DNA of 64,000 bases from Saprospiraceae bacterium. Its GTDB lineage: Bacteria; Bacteroidota; Bacteroidia; Chitinophagales; Saprospiraceae. Positions 9,801 to 17,579 of this stretch are shown one piece after another. A program made the position numbers and the translations under genes. The notes below the pieces were generated by a model. It searched no databases. It saw only the letters and a program-made list of their open reading frames with translations, and was not told the origin of the DNA. Within the stretch, counting starts at the first letter, position 1. Every line of letters starts with the position of its first letter. Location of the stretch: NCBI GenBank assembly GCA_041392805.1, contig JAWKLJ010000002.1:1937001-2001000 (forward strand), given 5' to 3'.

Positions 9801-10020
9801 GATTGGGCTTGCCAGGAACCCCCGTTACGGCTGCTGAGCGTCCTCCTCTAAAGGGGCCAATATTTCGCCACTCGATAGCATTGTATAACGCTTCCGCAAA
9901 TCCTCCGGTCGGTGCTTTCTTTATATCAGCCTTTTCCTGTGCATCTACTGTAGGTAGGCCAATACTTGTGAAGGCCAAAAAAGCAAGGCCAATCATTCTA
10001 AATAATAGTTGTTTTTTCAT
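6853..10020 (-). CDS. Exported VPS10/sortilin-type Asp-box (BNR) propeller protein
   Basis: A 1055-residue protein with a signal peptide (residues 1-27, ending VDAQ). I count about eleven Asp-box motifs of the form S/T-x-D-x-G-x-x-W (for example KDGGQTWE, DDGGENWT, TNGGQSWE), so residues about 45-740 form large beta-propellers like those of sortilin VPS10 and GH74-type proteins. The last 300 residues contain a beta-domain and a charged coiled-coil-like stretch. Such Bacteroidota proteins are often annotated as glycosyl hydrolases, but no catalytic acid pair can be assigned here, so a binding or processing role is equally possible. No T9SS tail is seen. A 123-bp palindrome lies right upstream of the start. 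Confidence 0.85.
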   Translation of the reverse strand: MKKQLLFRMIGLAFLAFTSIGLPTVDAQEKADIKKAPTGGFAEALYNAIEWRNIGPFRGGRSAAVTGVPGKPNLYYFGSTGGGVWRTKDGGQTWENISDGYFGGSIGAVAVSEYDPNVIYVGGGEFTVRGNVSYGYGMYKTVDAGKTWKHIGLPNSRHIPRIRIHPKNPDLVYAAVLGDLYKSSDERGVYRSKDGGTTWEKILFANADAGAAELVLDPNNPRIIFATTWRIRRTPYSLDSGGEGSALWKSTDGGDTWTNISKNKGLPQGTLGVIGVTVSPVNSDRIYAIIENEKGGVFRSDDGGENWTKVNEDRSLRQRAWYYSKIYADSKDEDIVYVMNVSYHKSTDGGRSFKSYNAPHGDHHDLWIAPEDNQRMVIADDGGAQVSFDGGENWSTYHNQPTAQFYRVVTDNHFPYRIYGAQQDNSTVRIAHRTDGGSIGERDWEPTAGGESAHLAVDPTDNDVVFGGSYGGLLTRENHRTKQSQAINVWPDNPMGYGAVGMRYRFQWNFPIFFSPHDEKKIYAGSNQLHTSTNGGQSWEIISPDLTRNDTSRMQTSGGPITQDNTSVEYYCTIFAMTESPMEKDLLWVGSDDGLIHVSRNGGGNWENVSPKGMPEWMMINSIDVDPFVKGGAYVAGTRYKLGDYTPYLYRTKDYGKSWKLITNGIDKEHFTRVVRADPKRKGLLYAGTETGMYMSFDDGEHWQPMQLNLPIVPITDLTIKNDNLIAATQGRSFWMIDDLTVLHQLDNKMSQSNMHLYQPMPSYRIGGGGGFGRPSKTEGDNHPGGVMVHFYLAQKPADSIEVKLSFLEMSGELIKEFSTKAKEREDKLEVKENGNRFVWNMRYPSGKTFPGLIMWAGRLTGNKVIPGTYKVRLTMGDKSQEQTFEILKDPRSESSMEDLQAQSEFLREVVEKASEAHQAIIDIRDIRDQIKSYSDKLKGDEKMEEVIEKAKSITKKLTAVEESLYQTKNRSSQDPLNYPIKLTNKLAHLNSLNGNGDFRPTAQSYAVKEELTKQIDVELQKFRKVVNEEIPELNRMIREKSVDPIMMKEKPTVN

Positions 10021-10040
10021 ACATGAGTGTTTAGTAGTTT

Positions 10041-10163
10041 GACGGAAATAAATGATACCACTTTTTTCAAAGATTCGCGAATATTTTCACACAAATTCCT
10101 TTCAGTCAGTTGCTTTGAAAATTTTAGCGAATCAAAAGTGGTATCATTTATTTTTCTTCCGTC
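10041..10163. repeat. MITE-like 123-bp imperfect palindrome
   Basis: The left arm (GACGGAA then ATAAATGATACCACTTTT, 10041-10065) is repeated in inverted orientation at 10134-10163, with a five-base insertion in the right arm. The inner parts (TTCAAAG, ATTCGCGAATATTTTC) also have inverted partners (CTTTGAA, GAAAATTTTAGCGAAT). The whole stretch could fold into one long cruciform. It lies 21 bp upstream of the VPS10-type gene start, in its probable promoter region. Confidence 0.8.
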
Positions 10164-10276
10164 TCTAAGTAGCTTTGAAGTTATTTTTTTTGAGGTAGAT
10201 AACGAAATTTTGAGAAATAAAAATGGCTACCCTTTATACAAAGGTAGCCAAGGGATAGGTGATTTCTTTGCTGATA

Positions 10277-12055
10277 TTAATTTTTTTGAAGCACAACCTT
10301 TCTTGCCAGGGTCTTATTATTTTGAGAAACCGTCAGGAAATAACTGCTCGCCCCATTTTGAGAAATATCGACTTCATCTTCAAAATTCCCGGAATAATTA
10401 CCTAAATCATAATCGTAAATGGTACGGCCAGCGGTATTGAAAATCTGTATGCGGGTGCTGCCGCTCTCAGGAAGGTAAAAACTTAATTTAAATAAACCTT
10501 TCTCTGGTTTCGCACTAAGCTTTAAGTTGTTGACTGACAGGATATCGGATTTATTCAAAATGATTCCATGATTATTTCGGAGTTGGGTCGTTTCTTCTTG
10601 ATTCATATCCTGAATGGCAACTTTTACATTGGAAAAATCCACTGCTTTAAACGTTCTATCTTCAGTATTTTTTTCAAGACCAGGGAACGCTAAATCTTTA
10701 TTAAATTCATATTTAAAATCGTTAATGCCACTCAGACCTTTGGTTTCGCAATAAGACTTAATTGCTTGAATGCCTGTTGCTTCTCGATTGTTACGTAGGT
10801 AAGTTACTTTTATGTTTTGCCCTACTTTCAAATTGTCAACAGCAACGCTAATATCTTCCCAATCGATGATTGGATACTCATTGATGGTCAGGATGACATC
10901 ACCGTCCTGCATGCCTAAGGATGCGGCCGTCGAATTGGAAATAATATTAACGGGGACACCTTGATCCCAGCGCTTTGTATGGTCACCAGAAACACCGAAA
11001 AAGGGCTCCTCGCATTTATCCACTTCTTGGTAAACGGCTTCTGACCGACTTCCGAAAGTGACATTCGACGTGCGTTCTTTGCTTTTGCGGATATAATAAA
11101 TAGTCGCATTGTCCCCAGGTTCATATTTTTGTAGGATGTGGCTCAAGCTTTGACGAGATCCCGTTCTATATTCTTCTACGCCATATATATAATCGAATGG
11201 CTGAATACCAGCACGTTCAGCGGCGGTATTGCCAATTACCTGGCTGACATAACTTCCATATTGATTTTCAAATCCCAGTTTTTTAGCTTTTTCAGGCGAA
11301 AGGGTATTAGAATAGATGCCGAGAAAAGCTCCTGCATTTTGGCTGGTATAGGTTCTGTTTGTCGTCTGGATTTGCTTGGTTTCAGCCCTGGATTTGATAG
11401 GGCCACTTCCGCGTAGCAATTTCCCCTCCCTTTCGTATTCAACATCAATGGTTTGGCCTACTTCCATTGCATTGATAGCCGTTGTCACATCGGACCAATC
11501 TATAATAGGATGGCCATTAATAGCGGTAATCAAATCGCCATCGATTAAGCCAATTTCTGCCGCAGTAGATTGATTAGATACCGAAACAGCAACACCTATT
11601 TCATCTTGGTTTTCCTCCATTTCGGAAATACCTAATTGGGGGTCTTGTTCGCTTCCTCTAGGGGATTGGCGTTTATTAGACCGATTGCCAATAGTGACAA
11701 GTTGCGACATGGATTGGCTTCCTCGTTTGAAATGAAGGATGACCTCATCCCCACTTTTATAATGACTGAGCATAGAAGTCAGGTCCTCATTGCTATCAGC
11801 TGTATAATTATCGATACCATAAATGTAATCGAAGGGCAATAAGCCAGCTGCTGCTGCTGCGGTATGGTCAATGATAGAAGTGATATAGTTTCCGTAAGGA
11901 TTTTCAAATCCAAGTAACTTTGCTTTCTTTTTTGAGATGTTTTCTGAGTTTACACCAAGGAAAGCTCGGGTATCTTCACAATCGGTTTGCTGTGAATAGA
12001 TTATAAAAGGAAGATGGAGAAGTAGAAGGAACAATACACTATTAAGGCGATTCAT
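10277..12055 (-). CDS. Four-PDZ protein with T9SS sorting domain
   Basis: The start at 12055 is chosen because it places a signal peptide first (MNRLNSVLFLLLL, ending IIYSQ); an in-frame upstream ATG at 12109 would add 18 polar residues. The mature protein has two copies of a two-domain module. In each, a PDZ-like domain beginning AKLLGFENPYG or AKKLGFENQYG is followed by a second PDZ with DGDLITAINGHPIIDW or DGDVILTINEYPIIDW. The last 80 residues are a T9SS type A sorting domain. No protease domain is present, so it may be a secreted or surface scaffold that binds peptide C-termini. The internal duplication is plain in the sequence. Confidence 0.85.
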   Translation of the reverse strand: MNRLNSVLFLLLLHLPFIIYSQQTDCEDTRAFLGVNSENISKKKAKLLGFENPYGNYITSIIDHTAAAAAGLLPFDYIYGIDNYTADSNEDLTSMLSHYKSGDEVILHFKRGSQSMSQLVTIGNRSNKRQSPRGSEQDPQLGISEMEENQDEIGVAVSVSNQSTAAEIGLIDGDLITAINGHPIIDWSDVTTAINAMEVGQTIDVEYEREGKLLRGSGPIKSRAETKQIQTTNRTYTSQNAGAFLGIYSNTLSPEKAKKLGFENQYGSYVSQVIGNTAAERAGIQPFDYIYGVEEYRTGSRQSLSHILQKYEPGDNATIYYIRKSKERTSNVTFGSRSEAVYQEVDKCEEPFFGVSGDHTKRWDQGVPVNIISNSTAASLGMQDGDVILTINEYPIIDWEDISVAVDNLKVGQNIKVTYLRNNREATGIQAIKSYCETKGLSGINDFKYEFNKDLAFPGLEKNTEDRTFKAVDFSNVKVAIQDMNQEETTQLRNNHGIILNKSDILSVNNLKLSAKPEKGLFKLSFYLPESGSTRIQIFNTAGRTIYDYDLGNYSGNFEDEVDISQNGASSYFLTVSQNNKTLARKVVLQKN

Positions 12056-12531
12056 TTTTATGTTTTTGCATTTTGTTGTGAAACACTGACTATTTCTTTG
12101 TGGGAGCACCAGGAAAAAGAGCAGAATTCGCTTTATTCAACGGTTTATACTCTCTTTTTCCTGCCAACAAATATAGTCAGAGAAGGTTTATTGTAAGGAC
12201 AATTGAGCTTCAAAAGGGTTGCTTTGTGTCGAAAATGAGGCATTTTGAAAAAAAAAATTGTAGCTTCGTGCCGAATTTCAGTTTTGATTTTAATGGCGTT
12301 AATTGGCAGCTGATAAATTTTTACAAGATTTAGGTTAATTGACTGATTTTCAGATTTTTGAAAAAAATATATGATTTACAATTTGGTAACATTTACTTAA
12401 TCTGGAAGATATGCTATACCTATAATTTTGCACGGTTTTAAAAGATATTACCGTGTAAAATAATCTTTTTCACCACTAATTGGTTTAGACCAAATAATTC
12501 ACTTACTAATTTGTTTAATTGAATCTAGTTT
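12056..12531. other. Divergent intergenic region, 476 bp
   Basis: This A/T-rich stretch separates the divergent PDZ and TonB receptor genes. A TAATTTTG box matching the Bacteroidota -7 element lies at 12423-12430, about 100 bp before the receptor start, but I see no TTTG at the usual distance upstream. The open frame at 12100-12333 has no recognisable protein features and unusual composition, so it is not called. Confidence 0.5.
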
Positions 12532-15500
12532 ATGAAAATTAAATTTATCAATCAATTAAGGGGATGTAAAAACGTTGTCCTAGCCATTTCAGCGATTTTC
12601 CTCCTTTTTACCGCTCCGGCTTATGCTCAGGTGACTACCTCGTCTATGGTCGGAAGAATTATTGATGAAAATAACGAAGCACTAATCGGTGCGACCGTAC
12701 AGGCAATTCACTTGCCATCAGGTACGCGTTATGGTACAGCCACTAATGAAGATGGCCGATTTACCATCCCTGCTATGCGGATTGGCGGCCCTTACGAAGT
12801 AATCGTTAGCTACACAGGCTTTCAGGAGCAAAAAAGAAGCGATCTCTTTTTAAGCCTTGGTACTGCAGCTACTTATAATGTTACCATGTCTGAGCAAGCT
12901 ATCGACCTAACTGGGGTTGAAATTATTGCTTATCGCAATGACGTATTCAGTTCAGACCGGACTGGTGCAGCGACGAACATTACTTCTCAACAATTGAATA
13001 CGCTGCCTACTACCAATCGTAACTTCTTGGATTTTACCCGTTTGACACCTCAGGCAAGTGGTAACTCCTTCGGTGGTCAAGATGGCCGTTTGAACAACAT
13101 TACGATTGACGGTTCTTTGTTGAACAACAGTTTTGGTTTGTCTGGAGAACCTGGTGGCCGTACAGGAATTGCGCCCATCAGCTTGGATGCGATAGAGGAA
13201 GTACAGGTAAACATAGCACCTTATGACGTCCGACAGTCAGGATTTGTCGGTGCTGGTATTAATGCTGTTACCCGTTCGGGTAGCAATGAATTATCTGGGT
13301 CTGTTTTTTATAATTTCCGAAACCAGAATTTCACAGGTATTAAAGCTGGTGCGACAGAATTCAACCGAGATCAAAATCAATTTGATATTAAACAATACGG
13401 TTTCCGTTTAGGTGGGCCCATTGTCAAAAACAAATTATTCTTTTTTGCCAGTGTTGAGTTGGAGCGTAGAGCCAGCCCTTATTTAGACCAAGCGAACAAA
13501 GGTAATGACCCAGTAGAAGGAAATACAACCCGGGTGTTGGAGTCTGATTTGAATGCCGTCTCTGCTTTCCTCAAAGACAAGTTCAATTACGAAACAGGTG
13601 CCTACCAGGGTTATGACCTGGCTACGGTCGGAGATAAATACTTGGCCAAGTTGGACTGGAACATCAATGACAACAACAAGTTCAGTTTCCGATTTACCCG
13701 TCTTGATTCAGAGGCTGACCAGCTCATCAGTAATAGTAGCTCTCTGGGTTTTGGTAGTAGAAGGACTAATGGACGTGCCATGAGTTTCCAAAACTCCAAC
13801 TACATCATTTTTGATAAGATTACCTCTTTTATCGGGGAGCTAAACTCTGTGATTGGCAGTAAAATGAGCAATAACCTAATTGCTGGTTATACCTTCCAAA
13901 ATGAAAACCGTGGAGTAAAAGGAAGTGGCGAAATTTTCCCACTCATTGAAATCCAGAAAGATGCACAAACTTACATTTCTACTGGTTTCGAACCTTTCAC
14001 TCCTAGCAACCAATTGGAATATACGACTTACCAATTGCAAGACAACCTCTCTATCTATTTGAACAAGCATACGGTTACTGCTGGTTTAAGTTTGGAAAGA
14101 CTGGAATTCCGCAACGTCTTCTTCCCTGGTTCACAAGGGGTATTTGTCTATAATAGTTTAGAGGACTTCTACGCAGATTTAAATGGCGCAGTAGACAATC
14201 CTAGCCGTACAGAATCACCGGTCGAACTTCGTCGTTTCCAATATCGTTATTCTGCGTTGCCAGGTGGTGCAGAACCTGTGCAGCCAACAGAAGTAACCTA
14301 TGCCGGTTTATACCTACAGGATGAGTTTGCAGCAAGTGATAAATTAAATCTAACAGCAGGTATCCGTATGGATATCCCATTTTTCGGGGATACCGGTTTT
14401 GAAAACCAGGAAGTACTAAAGCAAACTTACCGTGATGCTGATGGAAACGCATTAAATGTGAGTACAGCTAAATTGCCAGATCCTAAACCGCTGTGGTCTC
14501 CACGCCTTGGCTTTAACTACGATGTATTGGGTGATAAATCCTTCCAAATACGTGGTGGAACGGGTGTGTTTACTGGCCGTCCTGCCTTTGTATGGATTTC
14601 AAACCAGGTAGGTAACAATGGCGTTTTGACTGGATTTGAGCAAATTGACCGTACGAATACACGTCCTTTCACGACTGATCCTGGTAAATTTATTGCCAAC
14701 GCAGCGGCTCCTTCTTCTTACAATATTGATATCACAGATGAGAATTATAAATTCCCACAAGTCTGGAGAACCAATATCGCTATTGATAAAAAACTACCTT
14801 GGGGATTGATCGGAACGGTAGAGTTCATTTACAATAAAGATGTTAATGGGGTAAGTTATCAAAACATTAACCTGGAGTCGGCTTCAGGAACTTTCCCTGG
14901 TCCTGACAATCGCCCTCGTTATCCTGGCTCAGGCCTGTCAGGTTCAAATTTGAATAATGCTATTCGAATCAACGATAACGTTACTGGTGCGATTTACCTT
15001 ACTAATCAAAATATTGGAAGTGCTTATACTTTTACCACCTCTTTGGAGAAAAATTTCGCAAAAGGATTTTTTGCCAAGGCGGCTTACAACTATGGCCAAG
15101 CTAAAAACCTAGTTGATGCTGGTTCTATCGCAGGCGGTTCTTATAACTCTATCACTAGTGTAAGAGGTAACAATTATCCAGATCTTGCTTATTCTAGTAA
15201 CGACCAGCGTCACCGTTTATTCGTTACTGCTACCTATAAAGTGGACTACCTCGATTTTGGATCTACACAGATTGGTATTTTCCTCAATGGTGCGACCCAA
15301 GGCCGCTTTTCTTATGTGTACAACCAGGATATGAATGGTGATGGCATCAATGGTAATGACCTAATGTTTGTTCCTACCAATGCTAGCCAATTGACCTTCC
15401 TTCCTATCACTAGTGGTGGAAATACCTTATTTACACCAGAACAGCAAGCTGCAGCGCTTGATGCATACATCAACCAGGATGATTACTTAAGTACACGCCG

Positions 15501-15858
15501 TGGTCAGTATGCAGAGCGTAACGGAGGACTTTTACCTTGGTTGTGGAGAGCAGATTTCTCTATTGCCCAAGAGTTTTTTGTCACTACTGGTGGAAAACGC
15601 AATGCCCTTCAGTTGAGACTGGATGTTATTAACTTTACGAATTTGTTGAACAAAGAGTGGGGTATAGCTGATCGTTTGATCAATACTCGACCATTAACAT
15701 TCGCAGGCTTAACAGCAGACGGTGTGCCTCAATACAGAATGGTCACTACAGGGTCTGGTGCAAGTGCTAAATTGCTGGATGAAACTTTCCAGAAATCAGC
15801 ACTTTTTGGATCTGATACTTACAGCATGCAAATTAGCTTGCGCTATACTTTTAACTAA
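12532..15858 (+). CDS. Oar-like TonB-dependent outer-membrane receptor
   Basis: An 1108-residue receptor with a signal peptide (about residues 1-32, ending AYAQ), a carboxypeptidase regulatory-like beta-sandwich (about 38-118, GATVQAIHLPSGTRYGTATN), a plug domain (about 135-240, with GRLNNITIDGSLLNN) and a beta-barrel ending in ISLRYTFN with terminal aromatic residues. It resembles the Oar group rather than SusC: no SusD-like lipoprotein gene lies next to it. The downstream amylase hints at a glycan-related substrate, but this is inference. A hairpin 55 bp after the stop may end its transcript. Confidence 0.9.
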   Translation: MKIKFINQLRGCKNVVLAISAIFLLFTAPAYAQVTTSSMVGRIIDENNEALIGATVQAIHLPSGTRYGTATNEDGRFTIPAMRIGGPYEVIVSYTGFQEQKRSDLFLSLGTAATYNVTMSEQAIDLTGVEIIAYRNDVFSSDRTGAATNITSQQLNTLPTTNRNFLDFTRLTPQASGNSFGGQDGRLNNITIDGSLLNNSFGLSGEPGGRTGIAPISLDAIEEVQVNIAPYDVRQSGFVGAGINAVTRSGSNELSGSVFYNFRNQNFTGIKAGATEFNRDQNQFDIKQYGFRLGGPIVKNKLFFFASVELERRASPYLDQANKGNDPVEGNTTRVLESDLNAVSAFLKDKFNYETGAYQGYDLATVGDKYLAKLDWNINDNNKFSFRFTRLDSEADQLISNSSSLGFGSRRTNGRAMSFQNSNYIIFDKITSFIGELNSVIGSKMSNNLIAGYTFQNENRGVKGSGEIFPLIEIQKDAQTYISTGFEPFTPSNQLEYTTYQLQDNLSIYLNKHTVTAGLSLERLEFRNVFFPGSQGVFVYNSLEDFYADLNGAVDNPSRTESPVELRRFQYRYSALPGGAEPVQPTEVTYAGLYLQDEFAASDKLNLTAGIRMDIPFFGDTGFENQEVLKQTYRDADGNALNVSTAKLPDPKPLWSPRLGFNYDVLGDKSFQIRGGTGVFTGRPAFVWISNQVGNNGVLTGFEQIDRTNTRPFTTDPGKFIANAAAPSSYNIDITDENYKFPQVWRTNIAIDKKLPWGLIGTVEFIYNKDVNGVSYQNINLESASGTFPGPDNRPRYPGSGLSGSNLNNAIRINDNVTGAIYLTNQNIGSAYTFTTSLEKNFAKGFFAKAAYNYGQAKNLVDAGSIAGGSYNSITSVRGNNYPDLAYSSNDQRHRLFVTATYKVDYLDFGSTQIGIFLNGATQGRFSYVYNQDMNGDGINGNDLMFVPTNASQLTFLPITSGGNTLFTPEQQAAALDAYINQDDYLSTRRGQYAERNGGLLPWLWRADFSIAQEFFVTTGGKRNALQLRLDVINFTNLLNKEWGIADRLINTRPLTFAGLTADGVPQYRMVTTGSGASAKLLDETFQKSALFGSDTYSMQISLRYTFN

Positions 15859-15912
15859 TAAAGCATAATTTGGGTAGCAGCTAAGTTCTGCTGCTCTTGC
15901 ATTATAATGTAC

Positions 15913-15952
15913 AATATCCCGGACGTTGATTACTTTCAGCGTTCGGGATATT
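15913..15952 (+). terminator. Terminator hairpin after the TonB receptor
   Basis: AATATCCCGGACG pairs with CGTTCGGGATATT (13 bp, one mismatch) around a 14-nt loop, followed by TATTTTGC. It would separate the receptor transcript from the DUF4403-like gene. Confidence 0.6.
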
Positions 15953-16154
15953 TATTTTGCGGGAAAGTCAAATAGCATAAAACGGTTTATCAAGGGGATG
16001 AATAAAAATTGGAGGGCAACCAACCTATGCCTTCGTATTTCACCGTCTGCGGTACAAGCTTGGCTCGTTAACAGAAGGGGCTATAAAATAGCAACTTGTT
16101 TTATCATCAATGCCCGAGATGTTTTATCTTGCATCCGAAACTAAAAGAATACAA

Positions 16155-17546
16155 ATGCATAAAGTTGCTATCTGGTGCAGCATGTTGGCTATTTTATTTG
16201 TTTTAATAGGGACCTCCTGTAAAACGACTAAACCTACTCGACCTATGGAGCAATACGATGAAGATCCCTTCAAGGAGCAAGTATCCATTTTGAATATTCC
16301 AATTAAATTAGGCCTGGTGGAATTGGAGAAAATGCTCAATAAACAATTTGAAGGGATGGTTTATGAGGATGATGACCTGAAAGATGGAGATGACATGATG
16401 GTCAAAGCCGAAAAGAAAGGCGAAATCACTTTGCAAATTGATAGTAATTTTATTCAATACAAGGTGCCCCTGAAAATTTGGATTAAATATGATGCTGGAT
16501 TTACGACGCTGCAAGGAGAAGGAGCCATTTCGGTGGAAATGAAAACCCTATTTGACATTGCCCAGGACTGGGCTCTTAACACGCAAACCGAGATCATTGG
16601 CCATGAATGGATAGAGCAGCCCAAACTGAAAATGGGCGTGGTGAGTTTGCCGGTGGGCACGATTGCCAATATTTTGCTCAATAATTTCAAATCTACGATT
16701 ACACAAACCATCGATGAGCAGATAAAGGAAAACTTTAAGTTGAACGAAGTCATTGCCGACGCCTGGAAAAATGCATTTGAGCCAGTACTGGTTGCACCTG
16801 ATTTCAACACCTGGCTCGTGATAAATCCTGAAACCATTGGGATGACGCCCATCCAAACCACCGATGGAATGCTTTCGACCACTATCGTTATCCAATCCAG
16901 ACCAAGGTTGAAAATTGGGACCAAGCCGGGCCTTGCCAATAAAACCCTTACCAATTTGCCTCCTTTTCACTACGCGAGGGAAACCAAGGATGATTTTGAA
17001 ATACAAATTGGTGCAGAAATCGGTTATGATGAAGCCGAGCGATTGGTCAAAGACAATATGGTAGGGGAGCGATTTGATTATGGGAATAAGTATATTGTAG
17101 TGGAGGACATCGAACTCTATGGTCAAGGAAATAAGCTCGTCGTCAACACCCGACTTTCTGGAACCTATGAGGGTAGCATATATTTGACCGGAGAACCAAC
17201 GTATAATGCTAAACAAAACACCATCGATATTAAATCCCTAAAATACACCGTAGAATCACGTAATTTCCTTCTCCGGTCGGCTGCATGGCTACTCAAAGGG
17301 AAATTTAAAAGTGCATTGGAGGAAAACCTCAATTTTTACTTGGATTACAACCTTACTGAGATAAAAGAGCAAATCCAGGAACAACTAAAAGGCTACGAGG
17401 TAACCGACAATGTAAGACTTAAAGGAGATTTAAATGAATTGAACCTTTCTAATGCCTACCTTTCCGCTGATGCGATCCAGGTGTCCTTGAAATTGGCAGG
17501 AAAAGTAGAAATAGAAATGAAAGAATTGCAGCAGATAGAAAAATAA
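16155..17546 (+). CDS. DUF4403-like lipoprotein
   Basis: The start at 16155 is preferred over 16110 because it gives a lipoprotein signal (MHKVAIWCSMLAILFVLIG, then TSC-K). The mature protein of about 440 residues is rich in beta-strands and has the features I associate with DUF4403: two related beta-rich halves and long amphipathic helices (DEQIKENFKLNEVIADAWKN). The function of that family is unknown; a TULIP-like lipid-binding fold has been suggested, which I cannot verify here. The amylase gene follows after 33 bp, so the two are probably co-transcribed. Confidence 0.6.
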   Translation: MHKVAIWCSMLAILFVLIGTSCKTTKPTRPMEQYDEDPFKEQVSILNIPIKLGLVELEKMLNKQFEGMVYEDDDLKDGDDMMVKAEKKGEITLQIDSNFIQYKVPLKIWIKYDAGFTTLQGEGAISVEMKTLFDIAQDWALNTQTEIIGHEWIEQPKLKMGVVSLPVGTIANILLNNFKSTITQTIDEQIKENFKLNEVIADAWKNAFEPVLVAPDFNTWLVINPETIGMTPIQTTDGMLSTTIVIQSRPRLKIGTKPGLANKTLTNLPPFHYARETKDDFEIQIGAEIGYDEAERLVKDNMVGERFDYGNKYIVVEDIELYGQGNKLVVNTRLSGTYEGSIYLTGEPTYNAKQNTIDIKSLKYTVESRNFLLRSAAWLLKGKFKSALEENLNFYLDYNLTEIKEQIQEQLKGYEVTDNVRLKGDLNELNLSNAYLSADAIQVSLKLAGKVEIEMKELQQIEK

Positions 17547-17579
17547 TTGATTTATTTGTCTAAGTAGAATTATAAAAGT

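Noticed and set aside
12100..12333. 77-residue frame in the PDZ-TonB intergenic region
   Set aside because: A/T-rich chance frame without recognisable features.
12532..15858. SusC-type assignment for the TonB receptor
   Set aside because: No SusD-like gene follows; overall layout is closer to Oar-type single receptors.
15926..16144. 72-residue frame between the TonB receptor and the DUF4403-like gene
   Set aside because: It starts inside the terminator hairpin and overlaps the next gene's leader; composition is not protein-like.
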